64,000 nucleotides of DNA from Nostoc sp. TCL26-01 (GCF_013393945.1 NZ_CP040297.1:496001-560000); one strand, 5' to 3'; shown: positions 25,667-35,841, counted from the first letter of the stretch. Notes: generated by a model from the letters alone, not told the origin. Translations and numbers: made by a program.

Positions 25667-28277
25667 ATCTTTAACGCCAAAAGTCGGAAAATTTTGGCAA
25701 GGAACTGAAGTTCAACCTGGTATTTACATCGTCATCAGTGGTAAAACGAGGTTATTAGACGTAACTGGTGAATTAATTGCCACGCTGGAAGCCGGAGATG
25801 CTTTTGGTGAATTTACCTTGTTCCCAGAAGCTAGTTTCCAGCCTTATGCAGCCAGAGCAAGTGTGAATTTGCAACTATGCTTTGTTCCGGGTGAGGTCTT
25901 ATCGTCCTTAATGGATAAGTATCCTGTCATCAGAAAACATTTGTGGGAGAAAGCACACAAGCGTAATTTGTCGATTAACTCTCATCTCATCCCACAACCA
26001 ACTACTGATTCTGAGACAACCCCAACACCAGAGCCAAAACCCCAAAAAAAGATTAGCAAAGCTTATTTTCCCAATCCCACGCAACGAGTCGGACACTTAC
26101 TACAACGGGTGATTAAACGCTATCCGTTTTTTGCTCAACAAAGTGCATCAGACTGCGGAGCAGCTTGTTTAGTCATGGTGTCTCGTTACTGGGGAAAGAG
26201 TTTTAGCCTGAATCGCCTGCGAGATATTGCCAATGTTGATCGAAATGGCGCATCACTAAGAGGATTATCAGTAGCCGCCGAAAGTATTGGCTTTACAACC
26301 AGACCTGTAAAAGCCAGTCTGGATAAGTTAGCTAAACAACAATTACCAGCGATCGCTCATTGGGAAGGAAAGCACTACATCGTTGTCTATGAAGTCACAT
26401 CCAAACACGTGATAGTTGCCGATCCAGCGATCGGTCAGCGCACTCTCACTCACGCACAATTTAAAGCTAACTGGACTGGTTATACACTACTACTGCAACC
26501 TACAGCTTTTTTTAAAGATGTCAAAGAAGCTACAACTCCCTTCTGGCAATTCTTTGAGTTGATGAAACCTCATGGATTAGTCATGCTGGAAGTATTTGTA
26601 GCTTCCGTGTTTATCCAGATATTTGGACTCATCACCCCTCTGTTCACGCAGCTAATTTTAGACAGGGTAGTCGTACAGCAATCAGAACTAACCTTGACAG
26701 CCGTAGGATTAGGATTACTGATTTTTAGCCTCTTCCGCGTCGCCATGACAGGATTGCGGCAATATCTGCTAGACCATACCGCGAACAAAATTGATTTAGC
26801 ACTGATAGTTGCGTTTATTCGCCATACCCTACGACTACCTTTGAGCTTTTTTGAGTCCCGTTATGTTGGGGATATTCTTTCTCGCGTCCAAGAAAATCGC
26901 AAAATCCAACGCTTCCTTTCCGGTGAGGCGTTGTCTATCCTCCTAGATTTGTTAACTGTATTTATCTATGTAGGATTAATGTTTTGGTACAGTTGGAAAA
27001 TGGCACTGCTCTCATTGGTCATAGTACCGCCTTTTTTCCTTCTGGCGTTAATTGCTACACCCTTTTTACAGAAGATTTCTAGAGAGATTTTCAATGCTTA
27101 TGCCAATGAAAGTAGTTATCTGATTGAATTCTTAACTGGTATCAGGACAGTTAAATCTACAGCAGTAGAACAAACAGTGCGATGGCATTGGGAAGAATTA
27201 TTAGATAAAGAAATCAAAACCAACTTTTCTGGACAGCTTATTGGCAATCGCTTGCAAATATTCAGCAACACAATTCAAGCAGTAGTCACGACTGTTTTGT
27301 TATGGTTTGGAGCGCATTTAGTCATTCATAATCAGTTAAGTGTTGGGCAACTAGTAGCATTTAATATGCTGTTGGGTAATATTATTACTCCCTTTCAACG
27401 CTTAACAGTGTTATGGAATCAACTACAGGAAGTGGTGATTGCCACTGAACGGATTAACGATGTCCTAGATACGGAACCAGAAGAAGATTTACAATATCAA
27501 TCCAGGCAATCTTTACCACCAATTAAGGGGGAAATTCGTTTTGAAAATGTGACATTTCGCTATCACCCAGAAAGCGATATTAATGTTCTAGAAAATCTCA
27601 ACTTTGAGGTCAAGCAGGGACAAATGGTGGCGTTAGTCGGGCGCAGTGGTTCGGGAAAGACCACAATTTCTAAACTGGTATTGGGTTTATATCCTCCCAC
27701 AAATGGGAAAATATTAATTGATAAGCAGGATATTACCAGTATTTCCTTACGTTCTCTACGTCATCAAGTCGGAGTAGTTGACCAAGATACATTTTTGTTT
27801 GGTGGAACCATTCGAGAAAATATTAGTTTAGGGCATCCTGGGTCAAATTTAGAACAGATTATCGCAGCCGCAAAATTAGCAGGTGCAGACGAATTTATTA
27901 AAAAACTCCCGATGGGTTATGAAACTCAAATCGGTGAAGGTGGAGGATTGTTATCTGGTGGACAACGACAGCGTATAGCTATTGCCAGAGCATTATTAGG
28001 CAATCCGAAGTTATTAATCTTGGATGAGGCAACCTCTCACTTAGATGCAGAGTCAGAAAGAATTATTCAGAATAATTTGCACACAATTCTGCAAGGGCGA
28101 ACTACTTTAGTTATTGCCCATCGTCTCTCGACTGTACGCAACGCGGATTTAATTTTAGTGCTAGATAAAGGTGTGTTGATTGAGAAAGGAACTCACTCAG
28201 AGTTGATGGCGAAGCGAGGGCATTACTTTTATCTCAATCAACAGCAATTAGATGCCTCTGTATCTAATAGCAATTAG
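25560..28277 (+). CDS. Peptidase-C39 ABC transporter with N-terminal cyclic-nucleotide-binding-like domain
   Basis: 905 residues. A cNMP-binding-like beta-roll (about 40-135, GDAFGEFTLF), a C39 protease domain with C199 (SDCGAAC), H272 (KHYIVV) and D288 (ADPA), six membrane helices (about 340-620), and an ATPase with GRSGSGKTT, LLSGGQRQRIAIARAL and LLILDEAT. C39 exporters cut Gly-Gly leader peptides and export the product through HlyD and TolC-type partners. All three catalytic residues are present, so proteolysis should be active. The ATG is fixed by an in-frame stop nine bases upstream; AGGGAG lies 10 nt before it. No Gly-Gly precursor is visible nearby. Confidence 0.9.
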   Translation: MVGNLSEQLVSLQQLNHSLGYSLSEQEWKEYCQEFKSLTPKVGKFWQGTEVQPGIYIVISGKTRLLDVTGELIATLEAGDAFGEFTLFPEASFQPYAARASVNLQLCFVPGEVLSSLMDKYPVIRKHLWEKAHKRNLSINSHLIPQPTTDSETTPTPEPKPQKKISKAYFPNPTQRVGHLLQRVIKRYPFFAQQSASDCGAACLVMVSRYWGKSFSLNRLRDIANVDRNGASLRGLSVAAESIGFTTRPVKASLDKLAKQQLPAIAHWEGKHYIVVYEVTSKHVIVADPAIGQRTLTHAQFKANWTGYTLLLQPTAFFKDVKEATTPFWQFFELMKPHGLVMLEVFVASVFIQIFGLITPLFTQLILDRVVVQQSELTLTAVGLGLLIFSLFRVAMTGLRQYLLDHTANKIDLALIVAFIRHTLRLPLSFFESRYVGDILSRVQENRKIQRFLSGEALSILLDLLTVFIYVGLMFWYSWKMALLSLVIVPPFFLLALIATPFLQKISREIFNAYANESSYLIEFLTGIRTVKSTAVEQTVRWHWEELLDKEIKTNFSGQLIGNRLQIFSNTIQAVVTTVLLWFGAHLVIHNQLSVGQLVAFNMLLGNIITPFQRLTVLWNQLQEVVIATERINDVLDTEPEEDLQYQSRQSLPPIKGEIRFENVTFRYHPESDINVLENLNFEVKQGQMVALVGRSGSGKTTISKLVLGLYPPTNGKILIDKQDITSISLRSLRHQVGVVDQDTFLFGGTIRENISLGHPGSNLEQIIAAAKLAGADEFIKKLPMGYETQIGEGGGLLSGGQRQRIAIARALLGNPKLLILDEATSHLDAESERIIQNNLHTILQGRTTLVIAHRLSTVRNADLILVLDKGVLIEKGTHSELMAKRGHYFYLNQQQLDASVSNSN

Positions 28278-28313
28278 CTATTTCCCAGTCTGAAATTCAT
28301 TTTTTTGTCAATC

Positions 28314-29876
28314 ATGCCAAACACACTCAATGGAAAGGTTCCTACTCAAACCCATGACTATGTATTGACTGAAAAAGTCAATTCTCAAGTCCCTACAAAT
28401 GAACTTGATTCTCAAGATTTAACCTCCAAAATACCAGTTATATCAACTGATGATTGGTCTGACATCACCAAAGGTTCACTTGATAGCTTACCCAAGGTTT
28501 GGACAAGAGGATTACTGTATTTTTTAGTCGTGTTTGTCTCAATAGTTTTACCTTGGTCTATGCTGTCGAAAGTAGATGAAACAGGTGTAGCCAGAGGCAG
28601 ACTTGAGCCTGAAGGAAAAACCGTCAAGCTAGATGCTGCTGTACCGGGAACTGTGGCAGAAATTCGGGTTAAAGAAGGCGCGTTAGTCAAAAAAGGACAA
28701 ACTCTGTTAGTGTTGGAAGCTGAATTAGTCAAAGCAGAATTGCGACAGACACAAGATAAGTTAGATGGGCAATTAAATCGACTTTCGCAGTTTAATTTAT
28801 TGAAAAATCAGCTAGTAGTAGCTTTGGCAACCCAACAGCAACAAAATCAAGCTCAAGAGTTAGAGAAGCAGGCTCAAATCGATCAAGCGCGTCAGAATCT
28901 TAGTGCTACTACAAATTCTTCAGACTTAAAAAAAGAAGAAAAACTAGCTCAAGTTAATCAAGCACGACAAGTTCTGGAACATAGTCACACTGCTAATAGA
29001 TTGGTAGAGAACAGTTTGGTAAGTTCTCGGCGTGAAGTTGACCGCTATCGTAAACTTTTACAGCAACAGGTTGTGCCAGAAATTAAGTTTGTCGAAAAAC
29101 AAGATTTAGTGCAAGAACAAAAAAAAATCTATGAACAAACAAAGTCAGATATTGAGCAAGCTAAGTTACGTTTAGCAGAACAGCGAAGTAGTTATCAACG
29201 CACTCTCCAACAAGCAAACACAGATATTGAACTAGCTAAGTTGCAATTAAAAGAACAACAAAGAAGTTACCAAACATTGACTCATTCTGGTAAGCTTGCC
29301 ATCCTAAAAACTGAGGAACAGTTAAAGAACTTAGAGACAGAAATTACGTCACTAAAAGCAGAAATTGCTCAAAGCAAAAGTCAAATTCAAGCCTTAGAGT
29401 TTCAGATAGAACAACGAGTTATCAAGGCTCCAGAAGATGGCACTGTATTTCAGTTACCTATCCAAAAAGCTGGTTCTGTAGTGCAGCAGGGAACAATGGT
29501 GGCAGAAATTGCCCCTCTCAGTTCACCTTTAATAATTCGGGCGCAGATGGCAACTAATGAAAGTGGTTCTTTACGTACAGGATTACCAGTTAAGTTAAAA
29601 TTTGATGCTTATCCTTTTCAGGATTATGGAGTCATAGAAGGTAAATTAACAGAAATTTCTCCTACTAGTCTAGAGATAGATACAGCTAATGGGAAATTAG
29701 CTGCTTACGATTTAGAAATTTCTCTAAATAAGCATTGTATATCCACCAATAATAAGTGTATTGCATTGCGACCAGGAGACACAGCAACAGCAGAGGTAAT
29801 TGTCCGCCAGCGTCGCATCATCGATTTTTTACTCGATCCATTTAAGAAGTTACAGCAGGGTGGCGTGGAACTGTAA
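28314..29876 (+). CDS. HlyD-family adaptor of the C39 exporter
   Basis: 520 residues from the ATG at 28314; a TTG three codons earlier is less likely. One membrane helix (about 65-85), ARGRLEPEGKTVKLDAAVPGTV (first lipoyl half, position about 97-118), a long coiled coil (about 145-370), RVIKAPEDGTVFQLPIQKAG and a C-terminal barrel. It lies 36 bp after the transporter and should be its periplasmic partner. No outer-membrane TolC-like gene is in the window. Confidence 0.88.
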   Translation: MPNTLNGKVPTQTHDYVLTEKVNSQVPTNELDSQDLTSKIPVISTDDWSDITKGSLDSLPKVWTRGLLYFLVVFVSIVLPWSMLSKVDETGVARGRLEPEGKTVKLDAAVPGTVAEIRVKEGALVKKGQTLLVLEAELVKAELRQTQDKLDGQLNRLSQFNLLKNQLVVALATQQQQNQAQELEKQAQIDQARQNLSATTNSSDLKKEEKLAQVNQARQVLEHSHTANRLVENSLVSSRREVDRYRKLLQQQVVPEIKFVEKQDLVQEQKKIYEQTKSDIEQAKLRLAEQRSSYQRTLQQANTDIELAKLQLKEQQRSYQTLTHSGKLAILKTEEQLKNLETEITSLKAEIAQSKSQIQALEFQIEQRVIKAPEDGTVFQLPIQKAGSVVQQGTMVAEIAPLSSPLIIRAQMATNESGSLRTGLPVKLKFDAYPFQDYGVIEGKLTEISPTSLEIDTANGKLAAYDLEISLNKHCISTNNKCIALRPGDTATAEVIVRQRRIIDFLLDPFKKLQQGGVEL

Positions 29877-29936
29877 GAAAATTGCCAAACAAGTTATTGG
29901 GATTTAACTTCACTTAGCTAATTGAGGAAGAATATC

Positions 29937-30692
29937 ATGTCAAAAAGCATTACTATCACTAGCGAAGACATTCTTGACCAAGTGAGGCTAACTTGTAAAC
30001 TTCCTGAACTCACCGAAGCAATCATTAGTCGCAAGATTATTGAAAATACTGCCATAGAAGTTGGCATCAAAGTCGAATCTGAAGAACTCCAGAAAGCAGC
30101 AGATCAATTTAGATTCGTCTACCAACTTCACAGTGCTGAAGATACTTGGGGATGGCTAGAGAAACATAGTCTTTCTTTAGATGATTTTGAGCATATTGCT
30201 TATACCACTTTTATTTCTGGTAAATTAGCAAGTCATTTGTTTGCTGATCAAGTTGAACCTTGGTTTTTTGAACATCAGCTAGATTATGTTGGTGTGATTA
30301 TGTATGAAGTTATCTTAGATGACGAGGATTTAGCACTGGAACTTTTTTATGCGATTCAAGAAGGTGAGATGAGTTTTTATGATGTTGCTCACAAATATAT
30401 TGAAGATACAGAATTACGTCGCCAAGGGGGGTATCGGGGAATATTACATCGCAAAGATTTAAAGCCGGAAGTTTCTACTGCTGTTTTTGCGGCTAAACCT
30501 CCCCAAATTATCAAGCCAGTTTTGACTTCTAAGGGAGTACACTTGATTTTTGTAGAAGAACTTGTTCAGCCTAATTTAGATGAAAAACTCCGCGCTATCA
30601 TTTTGTCAGATTTATTTGCTGAATGGCTAAAACAACAAGTTCAGGAATATAAAATGGTCATGAATCTTGGTTTAGATCAACAAGTAGCCTAG
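29937..30692 (+). CDS. PpiC/parvulin-type peptidyl-prolyl isomerase, exporter-associated
   Basis: 251 residues from the ATG at 29937, with GAGGAAG 6 nt upstream. The N-terminal half is helical (SurA/trigger-factor-like chaperone region) and the C-terminal half is a parvulin rotamase domain (MSFYDVAHKYIEDTELRRQGGYRGILHRKDL, about 150-180; PVLTSKGVHLIFVEEL). There is no signal peptide, so it is probably cytoplasmic. It follows HlyD by 60 bp and closes the operon. Isomerases of this kind often accompany cyanobacterial C39 exporters, which suggests a role in holding or processing the exported substrate. Confidence 0.82.
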   Translation: MSKSITITSEDILDQVRLTCKLPELTEAIISRKIIENTAIEVGIKVESEELQKAADQFRFVYQLHSAEDTWGWLEKHSLSLDDFEHIAYTTFISGKLASHLFADQVEPWFFEHQLDYVGVIMYEVILDDEDLALELFYAIQEGEMSFYDVAHKYIEDTELRRQGGYRGILHRKDLKPEVSTAVFAAKPPQIIKPVLTSKGVHLIFVEELVQPNLDEKLRAIILSDLFAEWLKQQVQEYKMVMNLGLDQQVA

Positions 30693-30921
30693 TCTTAAGG
30701 TTGGTTTGAGGCTTTGGGTAACGCAACATTCTGATATCTGTTGGGTTACGTCTGCTATCCTACGAGAACTCCACAGGAGTATACCCAACACACATCTTGC
30801 CATGCTAATCTTACACAACCAGATTTGAGGTAATTAATCACTTGTATGTACACCGTAGACGTTTGCGAAGATGTCTAATAGACATCTGGTAAAAATTAAT
30901 TCTGCATTGCCCAAAATCCTT

Positions 30922-30949
30922 GTAGAGACGTTGCACTGCAACGTCTCTA
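30922..30949. repeat. Dispersed palindrome GTAGAGACGTTGCA, copy 1
   Basis: A near-perfect palindrome (GTAGAGACGTTGCA against TGCAACGTCTCTA). It lies 27 bp past the leuD stop and could form a strong transcript hairpin, but no T-run follows. Further copies are at 33833 and 45585. Confidence 0.7.
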
Positions 30950-30975
30950 GATTCATTTTCGGTGATGTCTAATAC

Positions 30976-31578
30976 CTATGTTGATTTCGCCCAACTGACA
31001 TAAGGTAACTTAGTAGCTGTCGCTCGAATTTCCTCCGTATTAGCTACCAACTGACCACAAGCATCCCAAGCACCAGAAACAAAGGCGCTTCTTGTACCTT
31101 CACCAATTGCCACTGGGGCAGTGAAGTCATCGATTTGCACTTGTAAGCTTTCTAAATTGATAGTGACAGTTGCTTGCGGATTAGCTGCTACTAATTCTTG
31201 TAGTTTTTTGACAATTACTGCATCGGCCGTGACGCAAGGTACACCCATGGCGACACAATTACCAAAAAAGATTTCCGCAAAGCTTTCCCCAATCAGGGCT
31301 TGAATGCCCCATTTTGCTAAGGCTTGGGGTGCGTGTTCCCGTGATGAACCACAGCCAAAGTTACGGTTAACGATTAAGATATTCGCGCCTTGGTATTGCG
31401 GTTGATCAAAAGGATGCTCACCCTTGAGGGCTGTGCGATCATCAATAAATGCACCTGCACCTAATCCATCAAAGGTGACGGCTTTGAGATAACGAGCAGG
31501 AATAATGCGATCGGTATCTATATCATTACCGATTAACGGTACAGCACGTCCTGTAACTGTTTTAACTTCGCTTACCAT
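30976..31578 (-). CDS. leuD: 3-isopropylmalate dehydratase small subunit
   Basis: 200 residues. Begins with [16 protein letters not shown] and has the swivel-domain motif [15 protein letters not shown], the hallmark of LeuD. With LeuC it isomerises 2- to 3-isopropylmalate in leucine synthesis in the cytoplasm. It lies 159 bp downstream of leuC on the same strand, the gap being filled by two STRR arrays. Length is normal for cyanobacterial LeuD. Confidence 0.97.
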   Translation of the reverse strand: MVSEVKTVTGRAVPLIGNDIDTDRIIPARYLKAVTFDGLGAGAFIDDRTALKGEHPFDQPQYQGANILIVNRNFGCGSSREHAPQALAKWGIQALIGESFAEIFFGNCVAMGVPCVTADAVIVKKLQELVAANPQATVTINLESLQVQIDDFTAPVAIGEGTRSAFVSGAWDACGQLVANTEEIRATATKLPYVSWAKST

Positions 31579-31591
31579 AGATTTTGTTAAG

Positions 31592-31666
31592 AGTCAATGG
31601 TCAATGGTCAATAGTCAATGGTCAATAGTCAATGGTCAATGGTCAATGGTCAATGGTCAATAGTCA
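31592..31666. repeat. STRR array GTCAATG/GTCAATA
   Basis: About ten head-to-tail heptamers GTCAATG or GTCAATA between leuD and leuC, starting 14 bp upstream of the leuD start codon. The same units form the interior of the MITE at 24768. Confidence 0.85.
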
Positions 31667-31682
31667 GTACTCTCCGACTTCC

Positions 31683-31713
31683 ACTCAGCACTCAGCACTC
31701 AGCACTCAGCACT
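31683..31713. repeat. STRR array ACTCAGC
   Basis: Four copies of ACTCAGC plus a partial copy, between leuD and leuC. Confidence 0.8.
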
Positions 31714-31737
31714 CCCTCACATACCACTCTCTACTTC

Positions 31738-33141
31738 TCACAACAACTCGCGCACGTCGGCAACTTCGCCTTTTATTGCGGCCGTGGCTACCATAGCGGG
31801 ACTCATTAGTAATGTGCGCCCGGAGGCGGAACCTTGTCTGCCTTTGAAGTTGCGGTTGGAGGAGGAAGCACTGATTTGTCTGCCTTCTAGTTTGTCGGGG
31901 TTCATGGCTAAACACATTGAGCAACCGGGTTCGCGCCACTCAAAGCCTGCTGCCTCGAAGATTTTATCTAATCCTTCGGCTTCGGCAGCTTTTTTAACTC
32001 GTTCGGAACCAGGGACAACAAAGGCTTTGATACCTGCAGCGACGTGGCGGCCTTGGGCAATTTTGGCTGCTTCTTGCAGGTCACTGAGTCTACCGTTGGT
32101 ACAGCTACCAATGAAGCAGACATCGATTTTGGTTCCCTTAATTGGTTGACCGGGGTATAAGTCCATGTAGCGGTAAGCTTCTTCGGCTACGAAGCGGTCT
32201 TCTTCTGGGAGTTCTTCTGGTTGAGGGATGAACTGGTTCACGCCGATGCCTTGACCGGGGGTAATTCCCCAAGTAACGGTAGGGGGAATGTCAGCAGCGT
32301 CAAATACTACAACATCATCATATTCGGCGTTGGCATCGCTCTTAATCGATTCCCACCAAGCTACTGCTTGATCCCAATCTGCATTTTGGGGTGCAAAGTC
32401 TCGGCCTTGGAGATAATCGTAGGTGACTTGATCAGGATTGACGTAACCGCATCTAGCACCGCCTTCGATCGCCATATTGCAAACGGTCATTCTTTCTTCC
32501 ATGTTCATTTGCTCAAAGGTCGTGCCGGCGAATTCATAGGCGTAACCTACACCACCTTTAACACCAAGAGTGCGGATGATATGTAAGATCACATCTTTGG
32601 CATAAACGCCGGGGTTGAGTGTACCGTTAACTTCAACCTTACGGACTTTGAGTTTAGCTAAGGCTAGGGTTTGAGAGGCGAGAACGTCTCTAACTTGGCT
32701 AGTCCCAATACCAAAAGCGATCGCACCAAATGCCCCATGACTGGAAGTATGACTATCTCCACAAGCGATCGTCATTCCTGGTTGGGTGAGTCCGAGTTCT
32801 GGAGCAATGACATGAACTATACCCTGGTTGCCAGAACCGATGTTATAAAAATTAATGCCATTTTCTTGACAATTGTTTTCTAGCGCTTGGATCATCTCCT
32901 CTGCCAAATTATCAACAAAGGGACGCGCTTGATTTTCTGTGGGTACGATGTGATCTACTGTGGCAACAGTGCGCTCTGGAAATAGGACTTTTAAGCCTCT
33001 TTCCCGTAACATAGCAAAGGCTTGAGGACTTGTAACTTCATGGATGAGGTGTAGCCCAATAAATAGTTGCGTTAGCCCTGAAGGAAGTGTCCCAACGGTA
33101 TGTAAATCCCAAACTTTATCAAACAGGGTTCCTTTGCTCAT
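31738..33141 (-). CDS. leuC: 3-isopropylmalate dehydratase large subunit
   Basis: 467 residues. Aconitase-family [4Fe-4S] enzyme with [16 protein letters not shown], the cluster cysteines in [10 protein letters not shown] and [12 protein letters not shown], and the C-terminal NRNFKGRQG motif. It forms the LeuCD heterodimer with the downstream gene. The start [14 protein letters not shown] is conserved. A terminator-like hairpin sits in its 5' region (33183-33221), which may mean transcription attenuation. Confidence 0.97.
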   Translation of the reverse strand: MSKGTLFDKVWDLHTVGTLPSGLTQLFIGLHLIHEVTSPQAFAMLRERGLKVLFPERTVATVDHIVPTENQARPFVDNLAEEMIQALENNCQENGINFYNIGSGNQGIVHVIAPELGLTQPGMTIACGDSHTSSHGAFGAIAFGIGTSQVRDVLASQTLALAKLKVRKVEVNGTLNPGVYAKDVILHIIRTLGVKGGVGYAYEFAGTTFEQMNMEERMTVCNMAIEGGARCGYVNPDQVTYDYLQGRDFAPQNADWDQAVAWWESIKSDANAEYDDVVVFDAADIPPTVTWGITPGQGIGVNQFIPQPEELPEEDRFVAEEAYRYMDLYPGQPIKGTKIDVCFIGSCTNGRLSDLQEAAKIAQGRHVAAGIKAFVVPGSERVKKAAEAEGLDKIFEAAGFEWREPGCSMCLAMNPDKLEGRQISASSSNRNFKGRQGSASGRTLLMSPAMVATAAIKGEVADVRELL

Positions 33142-33182
33142 GGTTCCATCGCTATGTAACGAGTCAGAGTTTTTATAGTATC

Positions 33183-33221
33183 AAAAAAAGTCGGAGAGAC
33201 GCGATAAATCTGCATCTCTCC
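33183..33221 (-). terminator. Terminator-like hairpin in the leuC leader (possible attenuator)
   Basis: Read on the minus strand, GGAGAGA pairs with TCTCTCC across a 15-nt loop and is followed by GAC then seven T residues. It lies 42 to 80 bp before the leuC start, in leader position. No upstream minus-strand gene is close enough to need it. Confidence 0.45.
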
Positions 33222-33356
33222 TCAAAATCTATTATGCAAATATTTCTTGACAAACTATTAATGACATTTTCCTGTATAATACTCACTTAAAATTTACCAG
33301 AAAACAAAATAAGACATAGTCCGCAAAATTAACATATTTTTTATAGATGCAAAACT

Positions 33357-33566
33357 ATGATTTCCCAGGATTATGATTCCATTTATCTTAGCAACGAATT
33401 ACTCCGAAAAATCAGAATTAAAGAAAATCAGCTAAAAATCGCCCATGAATCCAACATGATATACGTGGCTGAAGCTTTAGAGGCTCAATTGTTAGAGTTA
33501 CGAGATCAGTTATCAGAATCACCAGATCCAGAGTTTCAGGCGTTGATGAGTTTGTTAGATGATTAA
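33357..33566 (+). CDS. Small soluble protein, unknown
   Basis: 69 residues, charged and helical (LRKIRIKENQLKIAHESN, then EALEAQLLELRDQLSESPDPEFQALMSLLDD). It resembles short coiled-coil proteins such as Spo0E-like or adaptor peptides only in character. A TATAAT box at 33275 with a TTGACA at 33247 lies upstream, though the 22-bp spacing is too long for a classical promoter. Divergent from leuC. Confidence 0.55.
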   Translation: MISQDYDSIYLSNELLRKIRIKENQLKIAHESNMIYVAEALEAQLLELRDQLSESPDPEFQALMSLLDD

Positions 33567-33656
33567 TGAGTGCTGAGTGATGAGTAAAGAGTGAGGGAGT
33601 GATGAGTAAAGAGTGAGAGAATGATACCATTTCACGTTAATCGTGATACACATAAA

Positions 33657-33824
33657 TTAACGTGAGTTCGACAACTTTTTTTGACCTCTCCCCCAACCCC
33701 TCTCCCACGCACAGAGGGGAGTAAAGAGCAGAAATATCAACAAAGAATGAGGGTTTTAAAGCCTCTCTCCTTGCAGGGGAGAGGTTTGGAGAGGGGTTTT
33801 TTAGATCCGTCGAACTCACGTTAA
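33657..33824. mobile_element. MITE-like element with TTAACGTGAGTTCGAC ends
   Basis: Perfect 16-bp terminal inverted repeats TTAACGTGAGTTCGAC (33657-33672) and GTCGAACTCACGTTAA (33809-33824) bound 168 bp. The interior is CTCTCCCC-rich on the left and GGGGAGAG-rich on the right, so the whole folds back. A shorter relative is at 36030-36090. No coding content. Confidence 0.65.
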
Positions 33825-33832
33825 ATCATTAT

Positions 33833-33861
33833 GTAGAGACGTTGCAATGCAACGTCTCTAC
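33833..33861. repeat. Dispersed palindrome GTAGAGACGTTGCA, copy 2
   Basis: Perfect palindrome of 14-bp arms around a single base (GTAGAGACGTTGCA and TGCAACGTCTCTAC). It begins 9 bp after the 33657-33824 element and lies downstream of the amylase gene. Confidence 0.75.
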
Positions 33862-33912
33862 TCTTTCTCACAACTCAGCACTCAGTACTCACAACTCAGC
33901 ACTCACAACTCC

Positions 33913-35841
33913 TTAAGACTCTCTCCCCGATGCCCAGGTGTCGCGCCATTTGACTGTGCCTTCTTTGGCGACAACCCAACGACGACTGAGGGTATTTTCT
34001 CGCAGAGGCGATCGCCCTTCGCGCCACATGGCATATTTATAACTGATGAGTTTGCCTGCGCTTTCATCGAAGGGAATTTCTGCAAACCAAGTATTTGAGT
34101 TAATGTACTCCAAGGGATAAGCTTTACTAATATCCCAGTTACCCAATTCGGGACAGTCACCGACGACGACTATTGTCTCGCCGGGTTGGGTGTGTACGCC
34201 GTTGAGTTGTACTCGGATAATTGTTTGTCCTTTGACTCTCTCGCCGACATGGCTGAGAACAATGACTCCCCGTTCTTCTAATTGCAAGTCGTAAATTTTC
34301 CCGTCTTTGACTTCATATTTATTGCGAGTTAAGACACAGGTATGTTCACCGTCGGGTAAGTCTGTTTGCACTTCTGGTAGTATCACTTCTCCACCCCGAT
34401 TTAGCGCAACGAAGCACAGAGAATCACGATAACGACGGACATAGCAATAAACATCAGGTGTGGTGTGTTTTTGCCATTGACTACCCATAGATACGGCTGG
34501 GTTTAATCTGCGTAAACCCGACAGGAGTCTAATGTATCTATAAACATCTGTATCACTATCCCAATTATCCATCATGGGACGGTTATAGGGGTCATTGCCG
34601 CCATCGGTATCGTTGTGCAGATATTGCTCTGTGCCGTAGTAGATACAAGGAATTCCTCGTGATGTCATAATTAGAGCGATCGCTACCTTCAACATTTCCG
34701 GATCGGGGTTGAGGGATTGGAAGCGGGGCATATCATGGTTATCGATGAAGGTAATTAACTCTGTAGCCCCGTTGTAGCGAAAGTCTTGGTCAAAGATTTC
34801 TTGAATGATATGGAAGCCCCCTTCTGCCCCTTGTGCCAGTGCGGATCTAATTGCCACACACAAGCCAAAATCCAGGAGTGTCATGCCAGAGTTGTTGGCA
34901 AATTCCACAGAGCGATCGTCACTGGGATGACTGTAAATCCACTCACCAAAAATAAATACATCTGGTTTGTGATTATACATATCACCAGTGAATTCTTGCC
35001 AAAACCAAATCGGCATATGCTTGACTGTATCTACCCTGAGTGCATCTACACCCCGGTCTAGCCATTGCTTAATTGCCGACTTGATATACTGGCGATATTC
35101 GCTATTGTTCTCATTAAAGGTAGCTAAACCAGCCAGTTCACAGTTTTGTACTTGCCAATCATCCTCCCAATCTTGCACTTCACCGTAGTGGTGATACCAA
35201 TGATTGACATCATCATTGAAGTCGGCTATTTTCACACCGTCGTCGTATAACTCACCCTTGCTACCACTAGTATCGGGACTGCTATGGTTGCAGACAATAT
35301 CCAAGATCAGCTTCATTTTCCGCTTATGCAGTTCCTCAATTAAGCGGTCAAAGGTAGTATTTTTGCTTTCTTGGGTATTGTTCAAAGAAGGATCTTCACC
35401 ATCGGCAATGTAACGAGGATTAATTCGCTTAAAGTCTTTTGTCCAATAGCCGTGCATGGCGGCGTTGCCAACAAATAATTCTTCGACTTGTTCAAATAGA
35501 GGAGTTAACCAAATTGCTGTGACTCCCAGATTTTTTAAATAATCTAATTTATCGATGACTCCTTGCAAGTCACCACCCCAATATTTACCCCAATCTTGGG
35601 CAGTTGGGTCATAAAGTTCTGCGTTGAAACCTGCACTATTTTCGGGATCACCATCATAAAAGCGATCTACCACGAGAAAGTAGATAGTTTCTTGACGAAA
35701 TTCAATATCTCTAGTGTAGAGAAACTCTAGGTCAATTTCTGTTTCTGATGGAGGTGATTCGATTAAAACTTGCACCTCTGCTGTTGCATTGTCAACTTTA
35801 TATTGCTCTTGAGAAAATTGAGATGGTGGTGTTTGTACCAT
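33913..35841 (-). CDS. GH13 alpha-amylase-type enzyme with C-terminal starch-binding (CBM20-like) domain
   Basis: 642 residues, no signal peptide, so probably cytoplasmic. The (beta/alpha)8 domain has the GH13 conserved regions: DIVCNH (181-186), the nucleophile D271 in DALRVDTVKH, the acid/base E300 in FGEW, and D370 in FIDNHD. The last ~95 residues (IIRVQLNGVHTQPGETIVV, GDCPELGNWD, then a Trp-rich end) look like a CBM20 domain. It should cleave alpha-1,4 bonds in glycogen or maltodextrins. Cyclomaltodextrinase or glucanotransferase specificity cannot be ruled out. It stands alone. Confidence 0.88.
   Translation of the reverse strand: MVQTPPSQFSQEQYKVDNATAEVQVLIESPPSETEIDLEFLYTRDIEFRQETIYFLVVDRFYDGDPENSAGFNAELYDPTAQDWGKYWGGDLQGVIDKLDYLKNLGVTAIWLTPLFEQVEELFVGNAAMHGYWTKDFKRINPRYIADGEDPSLNNTQESKNTTFDRLIEELHKRKMKLILDIVCNHSSPDTSGSKGELYDDGVKIADFNDDVNHWYHHYGEVQDWEDDWQVQNCELAGLATFNENNSEYRQYIKSAIKQWLDRGVDALRVDTVKHMPIWFWQEFTGDMYNHKPDVFIFGEWIYSHPSDDRSVEFANNSGMTLLDFGLCVAIRSALAQGAEGGFHIIQEIFDQDFRYNGATELITFIDNHDMPRFQSLNPDPEMLKVAIALIMTSRGIPCIYYGTEQYLHNDTDGGNDPYNRPMMDNWDSDTDVYRYIRLLSGLRRLNPAVSMGSQWQKHTTPDVYCYVRRYRDSLCFVALNRGGEVILPEVQTDLPDGEHTCVLTRNKYEVKDGKIYDLQLEERGVIVLSHVGERVKGQTIIRVQLNGVHTQPGETIVVVGDCPELGNWDISKAYPLEYINSNTWFAEIPFDESAGKLISYKYAMWREGRSPLRENTLSRRWVVAKEGTVKWRDTWASGRES

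Noticed and set aside
31618..31809. 63-codon plus-strand ORF between leuD and leuC
   Set aside because: It is made of GTCAATG and ACTCAGC tandem repeats and then the antisense of leuC.
33247..33280. TTGACA ... TATAAT promoter before the 69-residue gene
   Set aside because: The 22-bp spacing is too long for a sigma-70-type promoter, so I mention it but do not list it as a promoter.
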